NCBI RefSeq assembly: GCF_001593955.1
Contig: NZ_LTAZ01000001.1
Span: 372,001 to 436,000, forward strand
Origin: Halalkalicoccus paucihalophilus
GTDB taxonomy: Archaea; Halobacteriota; Halobacteria; Halobacteriales; Halalkalicoccaceae
DNA length: 64,000 bases
Direction of reading: 5' to 3'
Shown here: positions 7,936 through 17,990 of the stretch, one piece after another
How positions within the stretch are numbered: position 1 is the stretch's first letter
How the letters are laid out: each line of letters begins with the position of its first letter
Notes under the pieces: generated by a model
The model's database searches: none
What the model was told of the DNA's origin: nothing
Seen by the model: only the letters and a program-made list of their open reading frames with translations
Translations under genes and position numbers: made by a program

Positions 7936-10590
7936 ATGACAGAGGGCGGAATCGTCGGGGAGTTCCTCTCGCTCAAGGAGGGAACTGACGCCGATCTGCT
8001 GGCGATGCAGTGTGGGGATTTCTACGAGTTCTTCGCCGACGACGCCGAACTGGTTGCGGAGGAACTCGACCTCAGGGTGTCGAAGAAGTCCTCACACGGC
8101 TCGTCGTACCCGATGGCGGGCGTTCCCCTCTCGGAACTGACGCCGTATCTCAAGGCGTTGGTCGAGCGGGGCTACCGGGTAGCGGTCGCCGACCAGTACG
8201 ACACGGAGGACGGCCACGCCCGCGAGATCACGCGCGTCGCGACGCCGGGTACCCTCATCGAAACCACGGAGGAGGACGCCCGATACCTCGCGGGGGTCGT
8301 CCGGGTCTCGGACGAGTGCTACGGACTCGCGTTCGCGGAGGTGACGACGGGGCGATTCCTCGTCACCAGAATCGAGGGCGAGGACGCAGAGGCGCGCGCG
8401 ATCACCGAGTGTTACCGCTACGACCCCGTCGAGATCCTTCCGGGACCCGACCTACGCGAGGACGAGGACTTCCTCGAATCCCTCTCGGAGCGAACCGACG
8501 GGGAGGTGACGCTCCACGAAAAGAACGCCTTCGCGCCCGGCGCGGCGACACATCGCACCCGGGAACAGTTCGGCCGCGAGACGCTGTCGAGTCTGGATCT
8601 CGAAACGGAGGGCCCGGAGGTACGGGCGGCGGGTGCGGTACTGTCGTACGTCGAGGAGACCGGGCTGGGAGTGCTCCCGTCGATGACGCGACTCCAGCCC
8701 TACGGCGCCGACGACTTCGTCTCGTGTGACGTCACCACCCAGCGCAACCTCGAACTCACGGAGACGATGACCGGCGCGGGCCGGTCGCTGTTCGGGACGG
8801 TCGACCATACCGTCACGAGCGCGGGCGGCCGACTGTTGAAGGAGTGGCTCGGACGACCCCGGCGCTCGCTCGGCGAGCTTCACCGGCGACAAGACAGCGT
8901 CGGGGCGCTCTGCGAGCGCGCGCTGGCCCGCGAGGACCTCCGGGAGATCCTCGGGGAAGCCTACGACCTCGAACGGCTGGCGAGCCGCGCGACACACGGC
9001 AGCGCCGACGCCCACGCGCTGTTGCGGGCACGCGACACGCTCGCACTCCTCCCGGAGGTCGCCGACCTGATCGGGGGCGACGACCGCCTCGCGGAATCAC
9101 CGCTGTCGGGGATCATCGAGCGACCCGACTGCGAGAGCGCGGCGACGCTCGAAAAAGCACTTCGGGAGGCGCTGGCGGAGGAGCCGCCGAAAACGCTCCG
9201 GGAGGGCGGGCTGATAACGAAGGGCTACGATGCCGAGTTAGACGAACTCGTCGAGCGCCACGAGAACGCACTGGCATGGATCGAGGAGCTCGGACCTCGC
9301 GAGAAGGCCGACCATGGAATCACGCACCTGCAGGTCGATCGCAACAAAACGGACGGGTACTACATCCAGGTCGGCAAGAGCGAGGCCGAAGCGGTGCCCG
9401 AGACGTATCGGCAGGTCAAGACGCTGAAGAACTCGGTGCGGTTCACCACCGACGCCCTCGAAGAGCGCGAGCGCGAGGTCCTCCGGCTCGAAGAACGGCG
9501 CGGAGAACTCGAATACGAACTGTTCTGCGAACTGCGCGAGCGGGTTGCGGACCGCGCGAGCCTGCTTCAGGACGTGGGACGGGCCATCGCCGAACTCGAT
9601 AGCCTGGCGAGCCTCGCGACCCACGCCGTCGAGAACCGCTGGGTCCGTCCCGAACTCGAAGAATCACGGGCCCTCGACATCGAGGCGGGCCGGCACCCGG
9701 TCGTCGAGCAGACGACGGAGTTCGTGCCGAACGACCTCCAGTTGAGCGAAAGCCGCGGGTTCCTGATCGTCACCGGCCCGAACATGTCCGGGAAGTCGAC
9801 CTACATGCGCCAGGTCGCGCTGATCGTTTTGCTGGCGCAGGTGGGCAGCTTCGTCCCCGCCGAGTACGCGAAAATCGGCCTCGTAGACGGTATCTACACG
9901 CGGGTTGGCGCGCTCGACGAGCTCGCACAGGGGCGCTCTACCTTCATGGTCGAGATGCAGGAACTCTCGAACATTCTGCATTCGGCCACGGAGGACTCAC
10001 TGGTGATCCTCGACGAGGTCGGCCGCGGAACGGCGACCTACGACGGCATCTCGATCGCGTGGGCTACCACCGAGTATCTCCACAACGAGATCCGCGCGAA
10101 GACGCTGTTTGCGACCCACTACCACGAGCTGACGGCGCTCGCCGATCACTTGGAGCGCGTCGCAAACGTCCACGTCGCGGTGGACGACGAAGGTAACGAC
10201 GTCACGTTCCTGCGGACGATCCGCGAGGGGCCGACGAATCGCTCCTACGGGGTCCACGTCGCAGATCTGGCGGGCGTTCCGGATCCAGTAGTCTCGCGGT
10301 CGGACGAAGTACTCGAACGCCTGCGCGCGGAAAAGGCGATCGAGGCGAGGGGAGAGGACGGGGGTGGTGCGAGCGGTTCAGGGACCCAGCAGGTGGTCTT
10401 CGACGTGGGCTCGGGGCAGTTCGAAACGGCCTCGACCGACGGCGGGAGTAGTGGTGAGGAAGCCGACGAGCAGCTCGACCCCGAGACCGAAGCCGTCCTC
10501 TCGGAGCTTTCCGAGGTCGAACTCGCGAACGTCTCGCCGGTAGAGCTGATGGGGCGGGTCCAGGAGTGGCAAGGGAGGGTCCGAAGATGA
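7936..10590 (+). CDS. mutS: DNA mismatch repair protein MutS
   Basis: 884 residues. The N-terminal mismatch-reading domain carries GDFYEFF (Phe-x-Glu wedge). Connector, lever and clamp domains follow, and the ABC ATPase has Walker A GPNMSGKSTYMRQ (near residue 618), ILDEVGRGTATYDG (Walker B) and ATHYHELTAL. This is the MutS1 type that binds mismatches and recruits MutL. The start MTEGGIVGEF at 7936 is preferred over an upstream in-frame TTG at 7909. The stop overlaps the mutL start (ATGA at 10587-10590). A low-complexity Gly/Ser/Glu linker lies near residues 810-850. Confidence 0.96.
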   Translation: MTEGGIVGEFLSLKEGTDADLLAMQCGDFYEFFADDAELVAEELDLRVSKKSSHGSSYPMAGVPLSELTPYLKALVERGYRVAVADQYDTEDGHAREITRVATPGTLIETTEEDARYLAGVVRVSDECYGLAFAEVTTGRFLVTRIEGEDAEARAITECYRYDPVEILPGPDLREDEDFLESLSERTDGEVTLHEKNAFAPGAATHRTREQFGRETLSSLDLETEGPEVRAAGAVLSYVEETGLGVLPSMTRLQPYGADDFVSCDVTTQRNLELTETMTGAGRSLFGTVDHTVTSAGGRLLKEWLGRPRRSLGELHRRQDSVGALCERALAREDLREILGEAYDLERLASRATHGSADAHALLRARDTLALLPEVADLIGGDDRLAESPLSGIIERPDCESAATLEKALREALAEEPPKTLREGGLITKGYDAELDELVERHENALAWIEELGPREKADHGITHLQVDRNKTDGYYIQVGKSEAEAVPETYRQVKTLKNSVRFTTDALEEREREVLRLEERRGELEYELFCELRERVADRASLLQDVGRAIAELDSLASLATHAVENRWVRPELEESRALDIEAGRHPVVEQTTEFVPNDLQLSESRGFLIVTGPNMSGKSTYMRQVALIVLLAQVGSFVPAEYAKIGLVDGIYTRVGALDELAQGRSTFMVEMQELSNILHSATEDSLVILDEVGRGTATYDGISIAWATTEYLHNEIRAKTLFATHYHELTALADHLERVANVHVAVDDEGNDVTFLRTIREGPTNRSYGVHVADLAGVPDPVVSRSDEVLERLRAEKAIEARGEDGGGASGSGTQQVVFDVGSGQFETASTDGGSSGEEADEQLDPETEAVLSELSEVELANVSPVELMGRVQEWQGRVRR

Positions 10591-12518
10591 GCCGGAACGA
10601 AAACGAGATCCGCACGCTCGATCCCGCGACGGTCGATAAGATCGCCGCCGGCGAGGTGGTCGAACGGCCCGCCTCGGTCGTGAAGGAGCTCGTCGAGAAC
10701 GCCCTCGACGCTGACGCCGCGGAGATCACCGTCGAGATCGATGCTGGCGGGATCGAGCGGATCCGGGTCGCGGACGACGGGGTCGGGATGAGTGAGGAGG
10801 CAGTGAGAAAGGCCGTACAACAGCACACCACGAGCAAGCTTCGAAGTCTCTCGGATCTGGAGCGGGGCGTCTCGACGCTCGGATTCCGGGGCGAGGCGCT
10901 GTATACCATCGGCGCGGTCTCCCGACTCGCGATCACGACCAAACCTCGCGGGGGTGAGACGGGGACGACACTCACCCTCGCGGGCGGCGAGATCGAGGCC
11001 GTCGAACCGGCGGGCTGTCCCGAGGGGACCGCCGTCGAGGTGACCGACCTCTTCTACAACACGCCCGCCCGCAAGAAGTACCTCAAGCGCGAATCGACGG
11101 AGTTCGACCACGTCAACACCATCGTCACGCGATACGCGCTCGCCAATCCCGGCGTGCGGTTCGCCCTCGAACACAACGGTAGAGAGGTCTTCTCGACCAC
11201 GGGGCAGGGCGACCGGCAGGCGACGATCCTCTCGATCTACGGTCGGGAGGTCGCCCGTGGGATGGTCCCCATCGAGGAGGTCGCGGAGGGGCCCCTCGAT
11301 GGGATGTCGGGCTACGTGAGCGATCCCGAGACCACGCGGGCGAGTTCGACCTACATCTCGACGTACGTCAACGGCCGGTACGTCCGTACGAACACCGTCA
11401 GGACGGCGGTCGTCGACGCCTACGGTACCCAACTCGCACCGAGTCGGTACCCCTTTGCCGTCCTCGACCTCGACGTACCGCCGGAGTCGGTCGATGTGAA
11501 CGTCCATCCCCGCAAGATGGAGGTCAGGTTCGGCGAGGAGACGGCCATCCGCGAGCAGATCGAGGAAACGATAGAGGGGACGCTGCTTGATCACGGATTG
11601 ATCCGGACATCGGCTCCGCGCGGGCGCTCGACGCCCGACGAGACGGAGATAGCGCCGGGATCGGCGGACCGGAATCGAGAGAGATCGGCGTCGAAGTCGG
11701 GATCGCCCACCGCACGCTCCTCACGGGCGAGCGCCGAGGGAAGCAAACACGAACACGACGGTGGATCTAGCGGTATCGAGGAATCCGACGTATCGAGCGC
11801 CTCTGATATCCCGGTAGACGGGGAAGAGACGGGCCCACGAGCGCACGAGGGGTCCCGATTCGGTGCCCCGACGCGACAGACAGCGTTCGGCGAACCGGAG
11901 GGGCCGAGCTACGACCGCCTGCCCGATCTACGGGTGCTCGGACAGCTCCAGGACACCTATGTGGTCTGTGAAAGCGAGGCGGGGCTCGTTCTCGTCGACC
12001 AGCACGCCGCCGACGAACGGGTCCACTACGAGCGCCTACGGGCGGAACTCGCCGGCGAGACGACGACGCAGGCGCTCGTCTCGCCGGTCGAACTCGAACT
12101 CACCGCCCGCGAGGCCGAACTGTTCGCGTCCTACGAGGACGCGCTCGCCCATCTGGGCTTCGTCGCGACCCGTGAGGGACGAACGGTTCGGATCACCACC
12201 GTTCCCGCGGTCTTCGACGCGACGCTCCCGCCCGACCTCCTGCGGGACGCACTCGCGGAGTGTGTCTCGGGCGACCCCGGCGACACCGTCGAGGCGACCG
12301 TCGACGACCTCGTGGGTGATTTAGCGTGCTATCCCGCCGTCACGGGCAACACCTCGCTGACGGAGGGCTCTGTCGTCGAGTTACTGTCGGCACTCGACGG
12401 TTGTGAGAACCCGTATGCCTGCCCGCACGGGCGGCCGACGGTGATCCGCATCGACCGCGAGGAACTCGCCGAGCGCTTCGAGCGCGACTACCCGGGCCAC
12501 GCCGAGCGTCGGGACTGA
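10587..12518 (+). CDS. mutL: DNA mismatch repair protein MutL
   Basis: 643 residues. The GHKL ATPase N-terminus contains KIAAGEVVERPASVVKELVE, NALDADAAEI, DDGVGM and GFRGEAL, the four classical motifs. A long charged Ser/Glu linker covers roughly residues 345-430. The C-terminal dimerisation domain contains DQHAADERVHYE, matching the DQHAxxER motif of endonuclease-type MutL, and ACPHGRPTVIR near the end. Nicking activity is therefore predicted. Coupled to mutS. Its TGA abuts the stop of the convergent gene. Confidence 0.95.
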   Translation: MSRNENEIRTLDPATVDKIAAGEVVERPASVVKELVENALDADAAEITVEIDAGGIERIRVADDGVGMSEEAVRKAVQQHTTSKLRSLSDLERGVSTLGFRGEALYTIGAVSRLAITTKPRGGETGTTLTLAGGEIEAVEPAGCPEGTAVEVTDLFYNTPARKKYLKRESTEFDHVNTIVTRYALANPGVRFALEHNGREVFSTTGQGDRQATILSIYGREVARGMVPIEEVAEGPLDGMSGYVSDPETTRASSTYISTYVNGRYVRTNTVRTAVVDAYGTQLAPSRYPFAVLDLDVPPESVDVNVHPRKMEVRFGEETAIREQIEETIEGTLLDHGLIRTSAPRGRSTPDETEIAPGSADRNRERSASKSGSPTARSSRASAEGSKHEHDGGSSGIEESDVSSASDIPVDGEETGPRAHEGSRFGAPTRQTAFGEPEGPSYDRLPDLRVLGQLQDTYVVCESEAGLVLVDQHAADERVHYERLRAELAGETTTQALVSPVELELTAREAELFASYEDALAHLGFVATREGRTVRITTVPAVFDATLPPDLLRDALAECVSGDPGDTVEATVDDLVGDLACYPAVTGNTSLTEGSVVELLSALDGCENPYACPHGRPTVIRIDREELAERFERDYPGHAERRD

Positions 12519-12785
12519 TTACAGGGCGGTCTCGGGTCCGGGGACGTCCTCGGCGCGGGCCGGACGACGCTGCAGGCGTTCGAGCAGTCGGTACTCGCGA
12601 TAGACCTGGAGACCGAGTACCGGAACCGCCCCGCCGAGCAGCGCCAGCGCGACGGGGAGGTCGAGCAGCGCCGCGCCAGCCGTCCCGATGACGCTTCCGG
12701 CACAGAGCCCCGCACCGGCGTACAGCCGCCGGCGAGTCGACTGGATCGCCCCTCTCCCGCGCTCGGAGCCGTCGATTGGGAACAT
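12519..12785 (-). CDS. Small membrane protein, 88 residues
   Basis: ATG at 12785 (MFPIDGSERGRGAIQSTRR). Two hydrophobic segments (LYAGAGLCAGSVIGTAGAAL and LPVALALLGGAVPVLGLQVY) are followed by an Arg-rich cytoplasmic tail. A much longer frame extends upstream, but it runs antisense through the KDG-kinase region and is not credible. Function unknown. Confidence 0.6.
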   Translation of the reverse strand: MFPIDGSERGRGAIQSTRRRLYAGAGLCAGSVIGTAGAALLDLPVALALLGGAVPVLGLQVYREYRLLERLQRRPARAEDVPGPETAL

Positions 12786-12888
12786 GGGCGACAGTAGGCG
12801 AGCGACCGTTAAGAGGGTCCGCCAACCGGACTGAAAGTGAAAGGGCGGGACGGGAGCGGGGTCATCGCGAGAAAGGGGATGGCGGACG

Positions 12889-12895
12889 TTTTTAG
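12889..12895 (+). promoter_or_regulatory. TATA-like element for the KDG kinase gene
   Basis: An AT stretch (TTTTTAG) is centred about 26 bp before the ATG at 12918 inside otherwise GC-rich DNA. This spacing fits a leaderless haloarchaeal promoter and supports the 12918 start. Confidence 0.5.
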
Positions 12896-12917
12896 CGTGG
12901 CGCGAGAAGACCGGTGT

Positions 12918-13871
12918 ATGACCGATCTCGTGACCTTCGGCGAGACGATGATACGGCTCTCGCCGCCGGGCAACGAACGCCTCGAGACCACGACCGAACT
13001 GGAGGTCCGTGCCGCTGGTGCCGAAAGCAACGTCGCCGTCGCCGCCGCCCGACTGGGTGCCGACACGGTATGGACCTCGAAACTGCCCGACTCCCCGCTT
13101 GGCCGGCGGGTCACGAGCGAACTCGAGAGCTACGGGCTCGAAACCGCGCCCGTCCTGAGCGACGAGGGACGCCAGGGAACCTACTACATCGAGTTCGCGG
13201 GCGAACCCCGCGGGACCGACGTGATCTACGACCGGGCCGACGCGGCCGTGACGAGCGCCCACGCCGAGGAACTCCCGACCGAGCGCATCCGCGAGGCGGA
13301 GTGGTTCTACACGAGCGGGATCACGCCCGCGCTCTCCGAGACGCTCGAAGAAACCACTGAGACGCTGTTGTGGACCGCCCGGGACGCGGGCACCAAGACC
13401 GCGTTCGACCTGAACTACCGGAGCAAGCTCTGGTCGCCCGAGGAGGCCCGGGAGGTGCTGGAGGGCCTGTTCGAGGACGTCGACGTGCTCGTGACCGCGG
13501 TGCGCGACGCGGAGAACGTCCTCGGCGCGGAGGGCGACCGAGAGGCGATCGCCCGCGGGTTGGCCGAGGAGCACGGCTTCGAGACGGTCGTGCTCACGCT
13601 GGGGGCGGAGGGCGCACTGGCCTGCCACGAGGGGGAGATCACCCGCCAGTCGACCTTCGAGACCGAGACCCACGACCCCATTGGGACGGGTGACGCCTTC
13701 GTCGGGGCCTTCCTCGCGAAGCGGATCGCGGGCGGTGATATCGGTGGGGCGCTCGAATACGGCGCGGCGACGGCGGCGCTCAAGCGGACGATCCCGGGCG
13801 ACATCGCGGTCGTCACCCCCGAGGAGGTCGGGGGCGTGATAGAGGCGGCCGAAAGCGGGATCTCGCGGTAG
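12918..13871 (+). CDS. kdgK: 2-keto-3-deoxygluconate kinase (PfkB family)
   Basis: 317 residues. PfkB/ribokinase fold: N-terminal [13 protein letters not shown], a substrate-lid region with [30 protein letters not shown], and the ATP/anion-hole motif [17 protein letters not shown] near residue 255. It phosphorylates KDG (and possibly the galactose epimer) in the semi-phosphorylative Entner-Doudoroff route used by haloarchaea. The start is set by the TATA-like element 26 bp upstream. Monocistronic. Confidence 0.88.
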   Translation: MTDLVTFGETMIRLSPPGNERLETTTELEVRAAGAESNVAVAAARLGADTVWTSKLPDSPLGRRVTSELESYGLETAPVLSDEGRQGTYYIEFAGEPRGTDVIYDRADAAVTSAHAEELPTERIREAEWFYTSGITPALSETLEETTETLLWTARDAGTKTAFDLNYRSKLWSPEEAREVLEGLFEDVDVLVTAVRDAENVLGAEGDREAIARGLAEEHGFETVVLTLGAEGALACHEGEITRQSTFETETHDPIGTGDAFVGAFLAKRIAGGDIGGALEYGAATAALKRTIPGDIAVVTPEEVGGVIEAAESGISR

Positions 13872-13928
13872 GGTGCGAGGGGGACACGGGCGGAAAACGG
13901 CTAAACCGACCGCGCTCGAAGGAAGGGT

Positions 13929-15329
13929 ATGACCCACGTCGCAATCGTCGGGGCCTACGGGAGCGCGGGCGTCGCCGTCGCACAGTCGCTGGCCGACGCC
14001 GAACGGGACGTCGAGTTGACCCTGATCGACGACGGCGAACCCGGCGGCGGCCTCTGTATTCTCAGAGGGTGTATGCCCTCGAAGGCGGTGCTCTCGGCGG
14101 GCGCTCACAGGTTTCAGGCCCGCCACGACGACCGGCTCTCGGGTACCCCCGAGGTCGACCTCTCGAGCGTCGTCGAGACGAAAGACGAGCAGGTGCTCGG
14201 TTTCGCCGAACACCGCCGCGGCGCGGTCCACGACCTCGCCGAGCACGAGGACGTCGAGCTCATCCACGAGACCGCCCGTTTCACCGGTCCGCACACGCTC
14301 GCGGTGGACGACCGGGAGATCGAGGCCGACTACGTCGTGATCGCGACGGGCTCGACGCTGAACGTCCCCGACCTGCCGGGAATGGAGGAGGTCGATCCCA
14401 CGGGCAGCGCCGAGGTGCTCGATGCGACCGACTTCCCCGACTCGGGGATCGTTATGGGATTTGGCTACGTCGGACTCGAACTCGTCCCCTACCTCTCGGA
14501 GGCAGGAGGGATGGAGCTGACCGTGATCGAACACGACGACCGCCCCGTCGACGAGGCTCCCCCCGGGTACGGCGATACGATCCTCGACCTCTACCGCGAG
14601 GAGTTCGGGATCGAGATCCTCACGAACGCCCGGGAGCGCTCGGTAGAACCCACCGCCGAGGGCGGCGTCCGGATGGAACTCGAGCGCGACGGCGAGGTCG
14701 AGACGATCGAGGCCGACCAGCTCTTTACGTTCACCGGCCGGAAGCCGAACCTGGATGGATTGGGCATCGAAAATACCGACCTCTCGCCGGAGGCGGGCTG
14801 GGTCGAGGACACGATGCAGGCGCGGGACGACCCTCGAACCTTCGTCGTCGGGGACGTCAACGGCCACGAGCCGATCCTCCACGTCGCCAAAGAGCAGGGG
14901 TTTCGGGCCGCCGAGAACGTCCTCGCACACGCGGCGGGACGGGACCTCGAACCCTACGAGAACGTCCACCACCACGTGATCTTCAGCGGACTGGGCGTCT
15001 ATCCCTTCGCCCGGCTGGGCCACACGGCCGACAGCGCCCGGGAGGCGGGCTACGACCCGATCGAGGTGAGCCGCGAGGCGAGCGACGACGGTGTGTTCAA
15101 AGTGAAGAACGTCCCCGAGGGGCTGGCGACGCTCGTGGTCGCACAGGACGGCACTGTGCTGGGCTATCAGGGGCTGCACCACCACGCCGACTCGATGGCG
15201 AAAACGATGCAGATCGTCGTCGAACTCGGGCTCGACGTGCGCGAGCTACCTGATAGAGCGTACCACCCGACGCTTCCAGAGATTCTGGATGGATTGTTCC
15301 GCGAGGCGAGCGCGGAGGTCGACGAATAG
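13929..15329 (+). CDS. Class I pyridine nucleotide-disulfide oxidoreductase (dihydrolipoamide dehydrogenase-like)
   Basis: 466 residues. FAD-binding VGAYGSAGVAVAQSLAD is followed by the redox-active disulfide in GGGLCILRGCMPSKA (CxxxxC), a central NAD(P) domain (MGFGYVGLELVPYLSEAGG), and the second FAD motif TFVVGDVNG. The C-terminal interface domain is present, but the usual HxHPTxxE catalytic tail reads YHPTLPEILDG, keeping the histidine. It may reduce lipoamide, mercury or small disulfides. No E1/E2 genes lie beside it, so the partner is unknown. Confidence 0.82.
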   Translation: MTHVAIVGAYGSAGVAVAQSLADAERDVELTLIDDGEPGGGLCILRGCMPSKAVLSAGAHRFQARHDDRLSGTPEVDLSSVVETKDEQVLGFAEHRRGAVHDLAEHEDVELIHETARFTGPHTLAVDDREIEADYVVIATGSTLNVPDLPGMEEVDPTGSAEVLDATDFPDSGIVMGFGYVGLELVPYLSEAGGMELTVIEHDDRPVDEAPPGYGDTILDLYREEFGIEILTNARERSVEPTAEGGVRMELERDGEVETIEADQLFTFTGRKPNLDGLGIENTDLSPEAGWVEDTMQARDDPRTFVVGDVNGHEPILHVAKEQGFRAAENVLAHAAGRDLEPYENVHHHVIFSGLGVYPFARLGHTADSAREAGYDPIEVSREASDDGVFKVKNVPEGLATLVVAQDGTVLGYQGLHHHADSMAKTMQIVVELGLDVRELPDRAYHPTLPEILDGLFREASAEVDE

Positions 15330-15362
15330 GAGTCGAAAACGAGGACACGGTGCGGTGGCCGG

Positions 15363-15400
15363 TACGAACGCGGGCGGCACTTTCGCCGCCCGCGTTCGTA
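15363..15400. repeat. Perfect 16-bp inverted repeat (hairpin)
   Basis: Arms 15363-15378 and 15385-15400 are exact reverse complements with a 6-nt loop. It sits between two convergent genes, 34 bp past the disulfide reductase stop, and is followed on the plus strand by GGGCGGGG rather than a T-run. It could act as a bidirectional transcript end or an mRNA-stabilising stem. Confidence 0.75.
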
Positions 15401-15468
15401 GGGCGGGGAAAGGCTGGTCCCGGAAGTGCCGTGTAATCGCACGGCACGACTGCGGGCCTGGTGGTCAT

Positions 15469-15501
15469 AAAAAGGGCGAGGGCTGGCTGCCAAGCCAGCC
15501 C
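15469..15501 (-). terminator. Hairpin plus T-run terminator for the flavin oxidoreductase gene
   Basis: On the minus strand a 9-bp stem (GGGCTGGCT / AGCCAGCCC, 15480-15501, 4-nt loop) is followed within 6 nt by five T residues (15473-15469). It lies 10 bp beyond the stop at 15511. A separate 8-bp hairpin (15426-15447) lies further on. Confidence 0.65.
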
Positions 15502-15510
15502 GAGGGCTTT

Positions 15511-16131
15511 TCAGCCGAAGTTCTCGACCTTCGCGTCGTCGGGATCTCCCCTCGTCTCTTCGAGCGCGTCGAGCGCCTCGGTGACGAACTCCTGAAAGCC
15601 GTAGACGAAGACCTGCTGGCCTTCGTAGTAGCTCGCGACGTGATCCGCGAGTTCGTCGGTGACGATGACGGTTGCACCCTCGTCTTTGAGCGCGCTCAGC
15701 CGGTCCTCGTGGACGGGCTCGTCGTCGCAGTAGACGATCGTGACCTCGTTTCCGTCGGCCAGCGCGCGCTCGCCGATCCCGACGGCGGGGCCGACGCCCG
15801 GCCCGCCCGCCAGTATCAGCGAGTCGTCCTCGTTTTCGTAGTAGGCGCTGCCGTAGGGGCCCTCGACGGTGACGCTCTCGCCCTCGGCGCTCTCGATCCA
15901 CGGGCCGAGTTCACCCTCGGGGTCGATCCCGATGGTGATTTCAATGGTCTCACCCACCTCAGGCGATGAGAGGGTGTAAAAGCGCGAGACGTGCTCGCCG
16001 TCGATGGTGGTCGAGAGCTTGAGGAACTGGCCGGGCTGGGCGTCGAACCCGTCGGGCGTTTCGAGGTCGACCGCAACGGTGTCTGCTCCGACCTCTCTGA
16101 CGGCGGCGATGGTGGTCTGCGTCGGCTCCAT
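15511..16131 (-). CDS. FAD/NAD(P)-binding oxidoreductase (ferredoxin-NADP reductase family)
   Basis: 206 residues from ATG 16131. The FAD-binding beta barrel has SRFYTLSSPEVGE (RxYS-type motif) and the NAD domain begins LILAGGPGVGPAVGIG, followed by VTIVYCDDEP. The C-terminus FVYGFQEFVTEALDALEE replaces the usual CGPxxM with YGF, which is unusual. No ferredoxin domain is fused. It probably shuttles electrons between NAD(P)H and a ferredoxin or flavoprotein. A GTG at 16146 is the alternative start; the TTTTCC element centred near 16156 favours 16131. Confidence 0.8.
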   Translation of the reverse strand: MEPTQTTIAAVREVGADTVAVDLETPDGFDAQPGQFLKLSTTIDGEHVSRFYTLSSPEVGETIEITIGIDPEGELGPWIESAEGESVTVEGPYGSAYYENEDDSLILAGGPGVGPAVGIGERALADGNEVTIVYCDDEPVHEDRLSALKDEGATVIVTDELADHVASYYEGQQVFVYGFQEFVTEALDALEETRGDPDDAKVENFG

Positions 16132-16207
16132 AGCGAGGGTACTCACTGGCGAGGAAAAGTCCTTGCTCTTGGCGACGGATTCCCCGGCTGTAGGTGGTTA
16201 CGCAAGG

Positions 16208-16215
16208 CTTTTTGC
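16208..16215 (+). promoter_or_regulatory. TATA-like element for korAB
   Basis: The stretch CTTTTTGC lies about 30 bp before the ATG at 16242, in position for a near-leaderless transcript. It supports 16242 over the upstream in-frame ATG at 16194. Confidence 0.45.
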
Positions 16216-16241
16216 CCACGGCGGGACTATCTCGATACCAC

Positions 16242-17990
16242 ATGCCTGAGGACTTAAACTGGGCCGTCGGCGGGGAAGCCGGCGACGGGATCGATTCGAC
16301 GGGGAAGATCTTCGCCCAGGCTCTCTCACGGGCTGGACGACACGTCTTCACCTCCAAGGACTTCGCCTCGCGGATCCGCGGCGGCTACACCGCCTACAAG
16401 ATCCGAACCTCAGTCGACGAGCTAAACAGCGTCGTCGACCGGCTCGACATCCTCGTCGCGCTGACCCAGCGCACCATCGACGAGAACCTCGACGAACTCC
16501 ACGAGGACAGCGTCGTCATCTACGACGGCGAGCGCTCGTGGGACGCGGAGGTCCCCGAGGAGCAGATCGCCCTCGACGTGCCCCTGAAATCGCTCGCGGA
16601 GGACGCCGGCGGCGCGATCATGCAGAACGTCGTCGCGCTCGGGGCGGCCTGCGAGGTCGCGGGCTTCCCGATCGAGCACTTGGACAGCGCCTTGGAGAAG
16701 CGTTTCGGCGACAAGGGTCAGAAGCTCGTCGACAACAACCAGGAAGCGGCCAGAAAAGGTCGCGATTACGTCCAGGAAAACTACGATCACGACTTCGGCT
16801 ACAGTCTCGACACCACCGACGAGGACTACGTCCTGCTCAACGGCGACGAGGCCATCGGTATGGGCGCGCTCGTGGCCGGCTGCCGGTTCTACGCGGGCTA
16901 CCCCATCACACCCGCGACGAACGTGATGGAGTACCTCACGGGGAGGATCGACAAGTACGGCGGCACCGTCGTACAGGCCGAGGACGAACTCTCGGCGATC
17001 AACATGGCGCTGGGTGCGGCCCGTGCGGGCGCGCGCTCGATGACCGCCACCTCGGGCCCGGGGATCGACCTGATGACCGAGACGTTCGGGCTGATCGCCA
17101 CCAGCGAGACGCCGCTGGTGATCGCCGACGTGATGCGTTCGGGCCCCTCGACGGGGATGCCCACGAAGCAGGAACAAGGCGACCTCAACATGACCCTCTA
17201 TGGGGGCCACGGCGAGATTCCCCGATTCGTCCTCGCGCCCACCACCATCGCGGAGTGTTTCCACAAGACAATCGAGGCGTTCAACCTCGCCGAGAAGTAC
17301 CAGACCCCCGTGTACGTCGTCTCGGATCTGGCGATGGCGGTGACCGAACAGACGTTCTCGCCCGAGGAGTTCGACATGGACGCCGTCGAGATCGATCGCG
17401 GAAAGGTCGTCGACGAGGACTCGATCGACCAGTATCTCGACGAGCAGGGACGCTTCCAACCCCACTACGACGCCGCCGACGGCGTCAGTCCCCGCGCGTT
17501 CCCCGGCACCGAGCAGGGCGCACACATGACGACCGGCCTCGAACACGACGAACTGGGTCGGCGGACCGAGGACACCGAGGAGCGGGTTCAGCAGGTCGAC
17601 AAACGCAACCGGAAGGTCGAGACCGCCCAGCGAGAGGAGGACTGGTCGCCCCGGGAGTTCGGCAACGCCGAGGCCGAGAACCTCGTGCTCTCGTGGGGAT
17701 CGAACGAGGGCGCCATCAGGGAGGCGATGCAGGACCTCGACGTCGACGTCCGGTTCATCTCGGTGCCGTATGTGTTCCCGCGGCCGGATCTGACGGAGGC
17801 CGTCGAGAACGCCGAAAAGACCGTCGTCGTCGAGTGTAACGCGACGGGACAGTTCGCGGATCTCGTCGAGCGCGACACCCTTACACGGGTCGAGCGCATC
17901 AACAAGTACAACGGCGTTCGGTTCAACGCGGACGAACTCCGCGATCGGATCACGGAGACGTTCGCCGCCGAATCGGAGGCAACAGCATGA
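16242..17990 (+). CDS. korA: 2-oxoacid:ferredoxin oxidoreductase alpha subunit
   Basis: 582 residues. An N-terminal gamma-type domain (AVGGEAGDGIDSTGKIFAQA, SRIRGGYTAYKIR) is fused to the alpha domain (GAGYPITPAT-like YAGYPITPATNVMEYL, SGPGIDLMTET). With the beta subunit it oxidises a 2-oxoacid to acyl-CoA, reducing ferredoxin; this route replaces the NAD-dependent complexes in haloarchaea. The sequence fits the 2-oxoglutarate (Kor) type better than the pyruvate (Por) type by memory, so the substrate is inferred. Start MPEDLNWAVGG. TGA overlaps the korB ATG. Confidence 0.88.
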   Translation: MPEDLNWAVGGEAGDGIDSTGKIFAQALSRAGRHVFTSKDFASRIRGGYTAYKIRTSVDELNSVVDRLDILVALTQRTIDENLDELHEDSVVIYDGERSWDAEVPEEQIALDVPLKSLAEDAGGAIMQNVVALGAACEVAGFPIEHLDSALEKRFGDKGQKLVDNNQEAARKGRDYVQENYDHDFGYSLDTTDEDYVLLNGDEAIGMGALVAGCRFYAGYPITPATNVMEYLTGRIDKYGGTVVQAEDELSAINMALGAARAGARSMTATSGPGIDLMTETFGLIATSETPLVIADVMRSGPSTGMPTKQEQGDLNMTLYGGHGEIPRFVLAPTTIAECFHKTIEAFNLAEKYQTPVYVVSDLAMAVTEQTFSPEEFDMDAVEIDRGKVVDEDSIDQYLDEQGRFQPHYDAADGVSPRAFPGTEQGAHMTTGLEHDELGRRTEDTEERVQQVDKRNRKVETAQREEDWSPREFGNAEAENLVLSWGSNEGAIREAMQDLDVDVRFISVPYVFPRPDLTEAVENAEKTVVVECNATGQFADLVERDTLTRVERINKYNGVRFNADELRDRITETFAAESEATA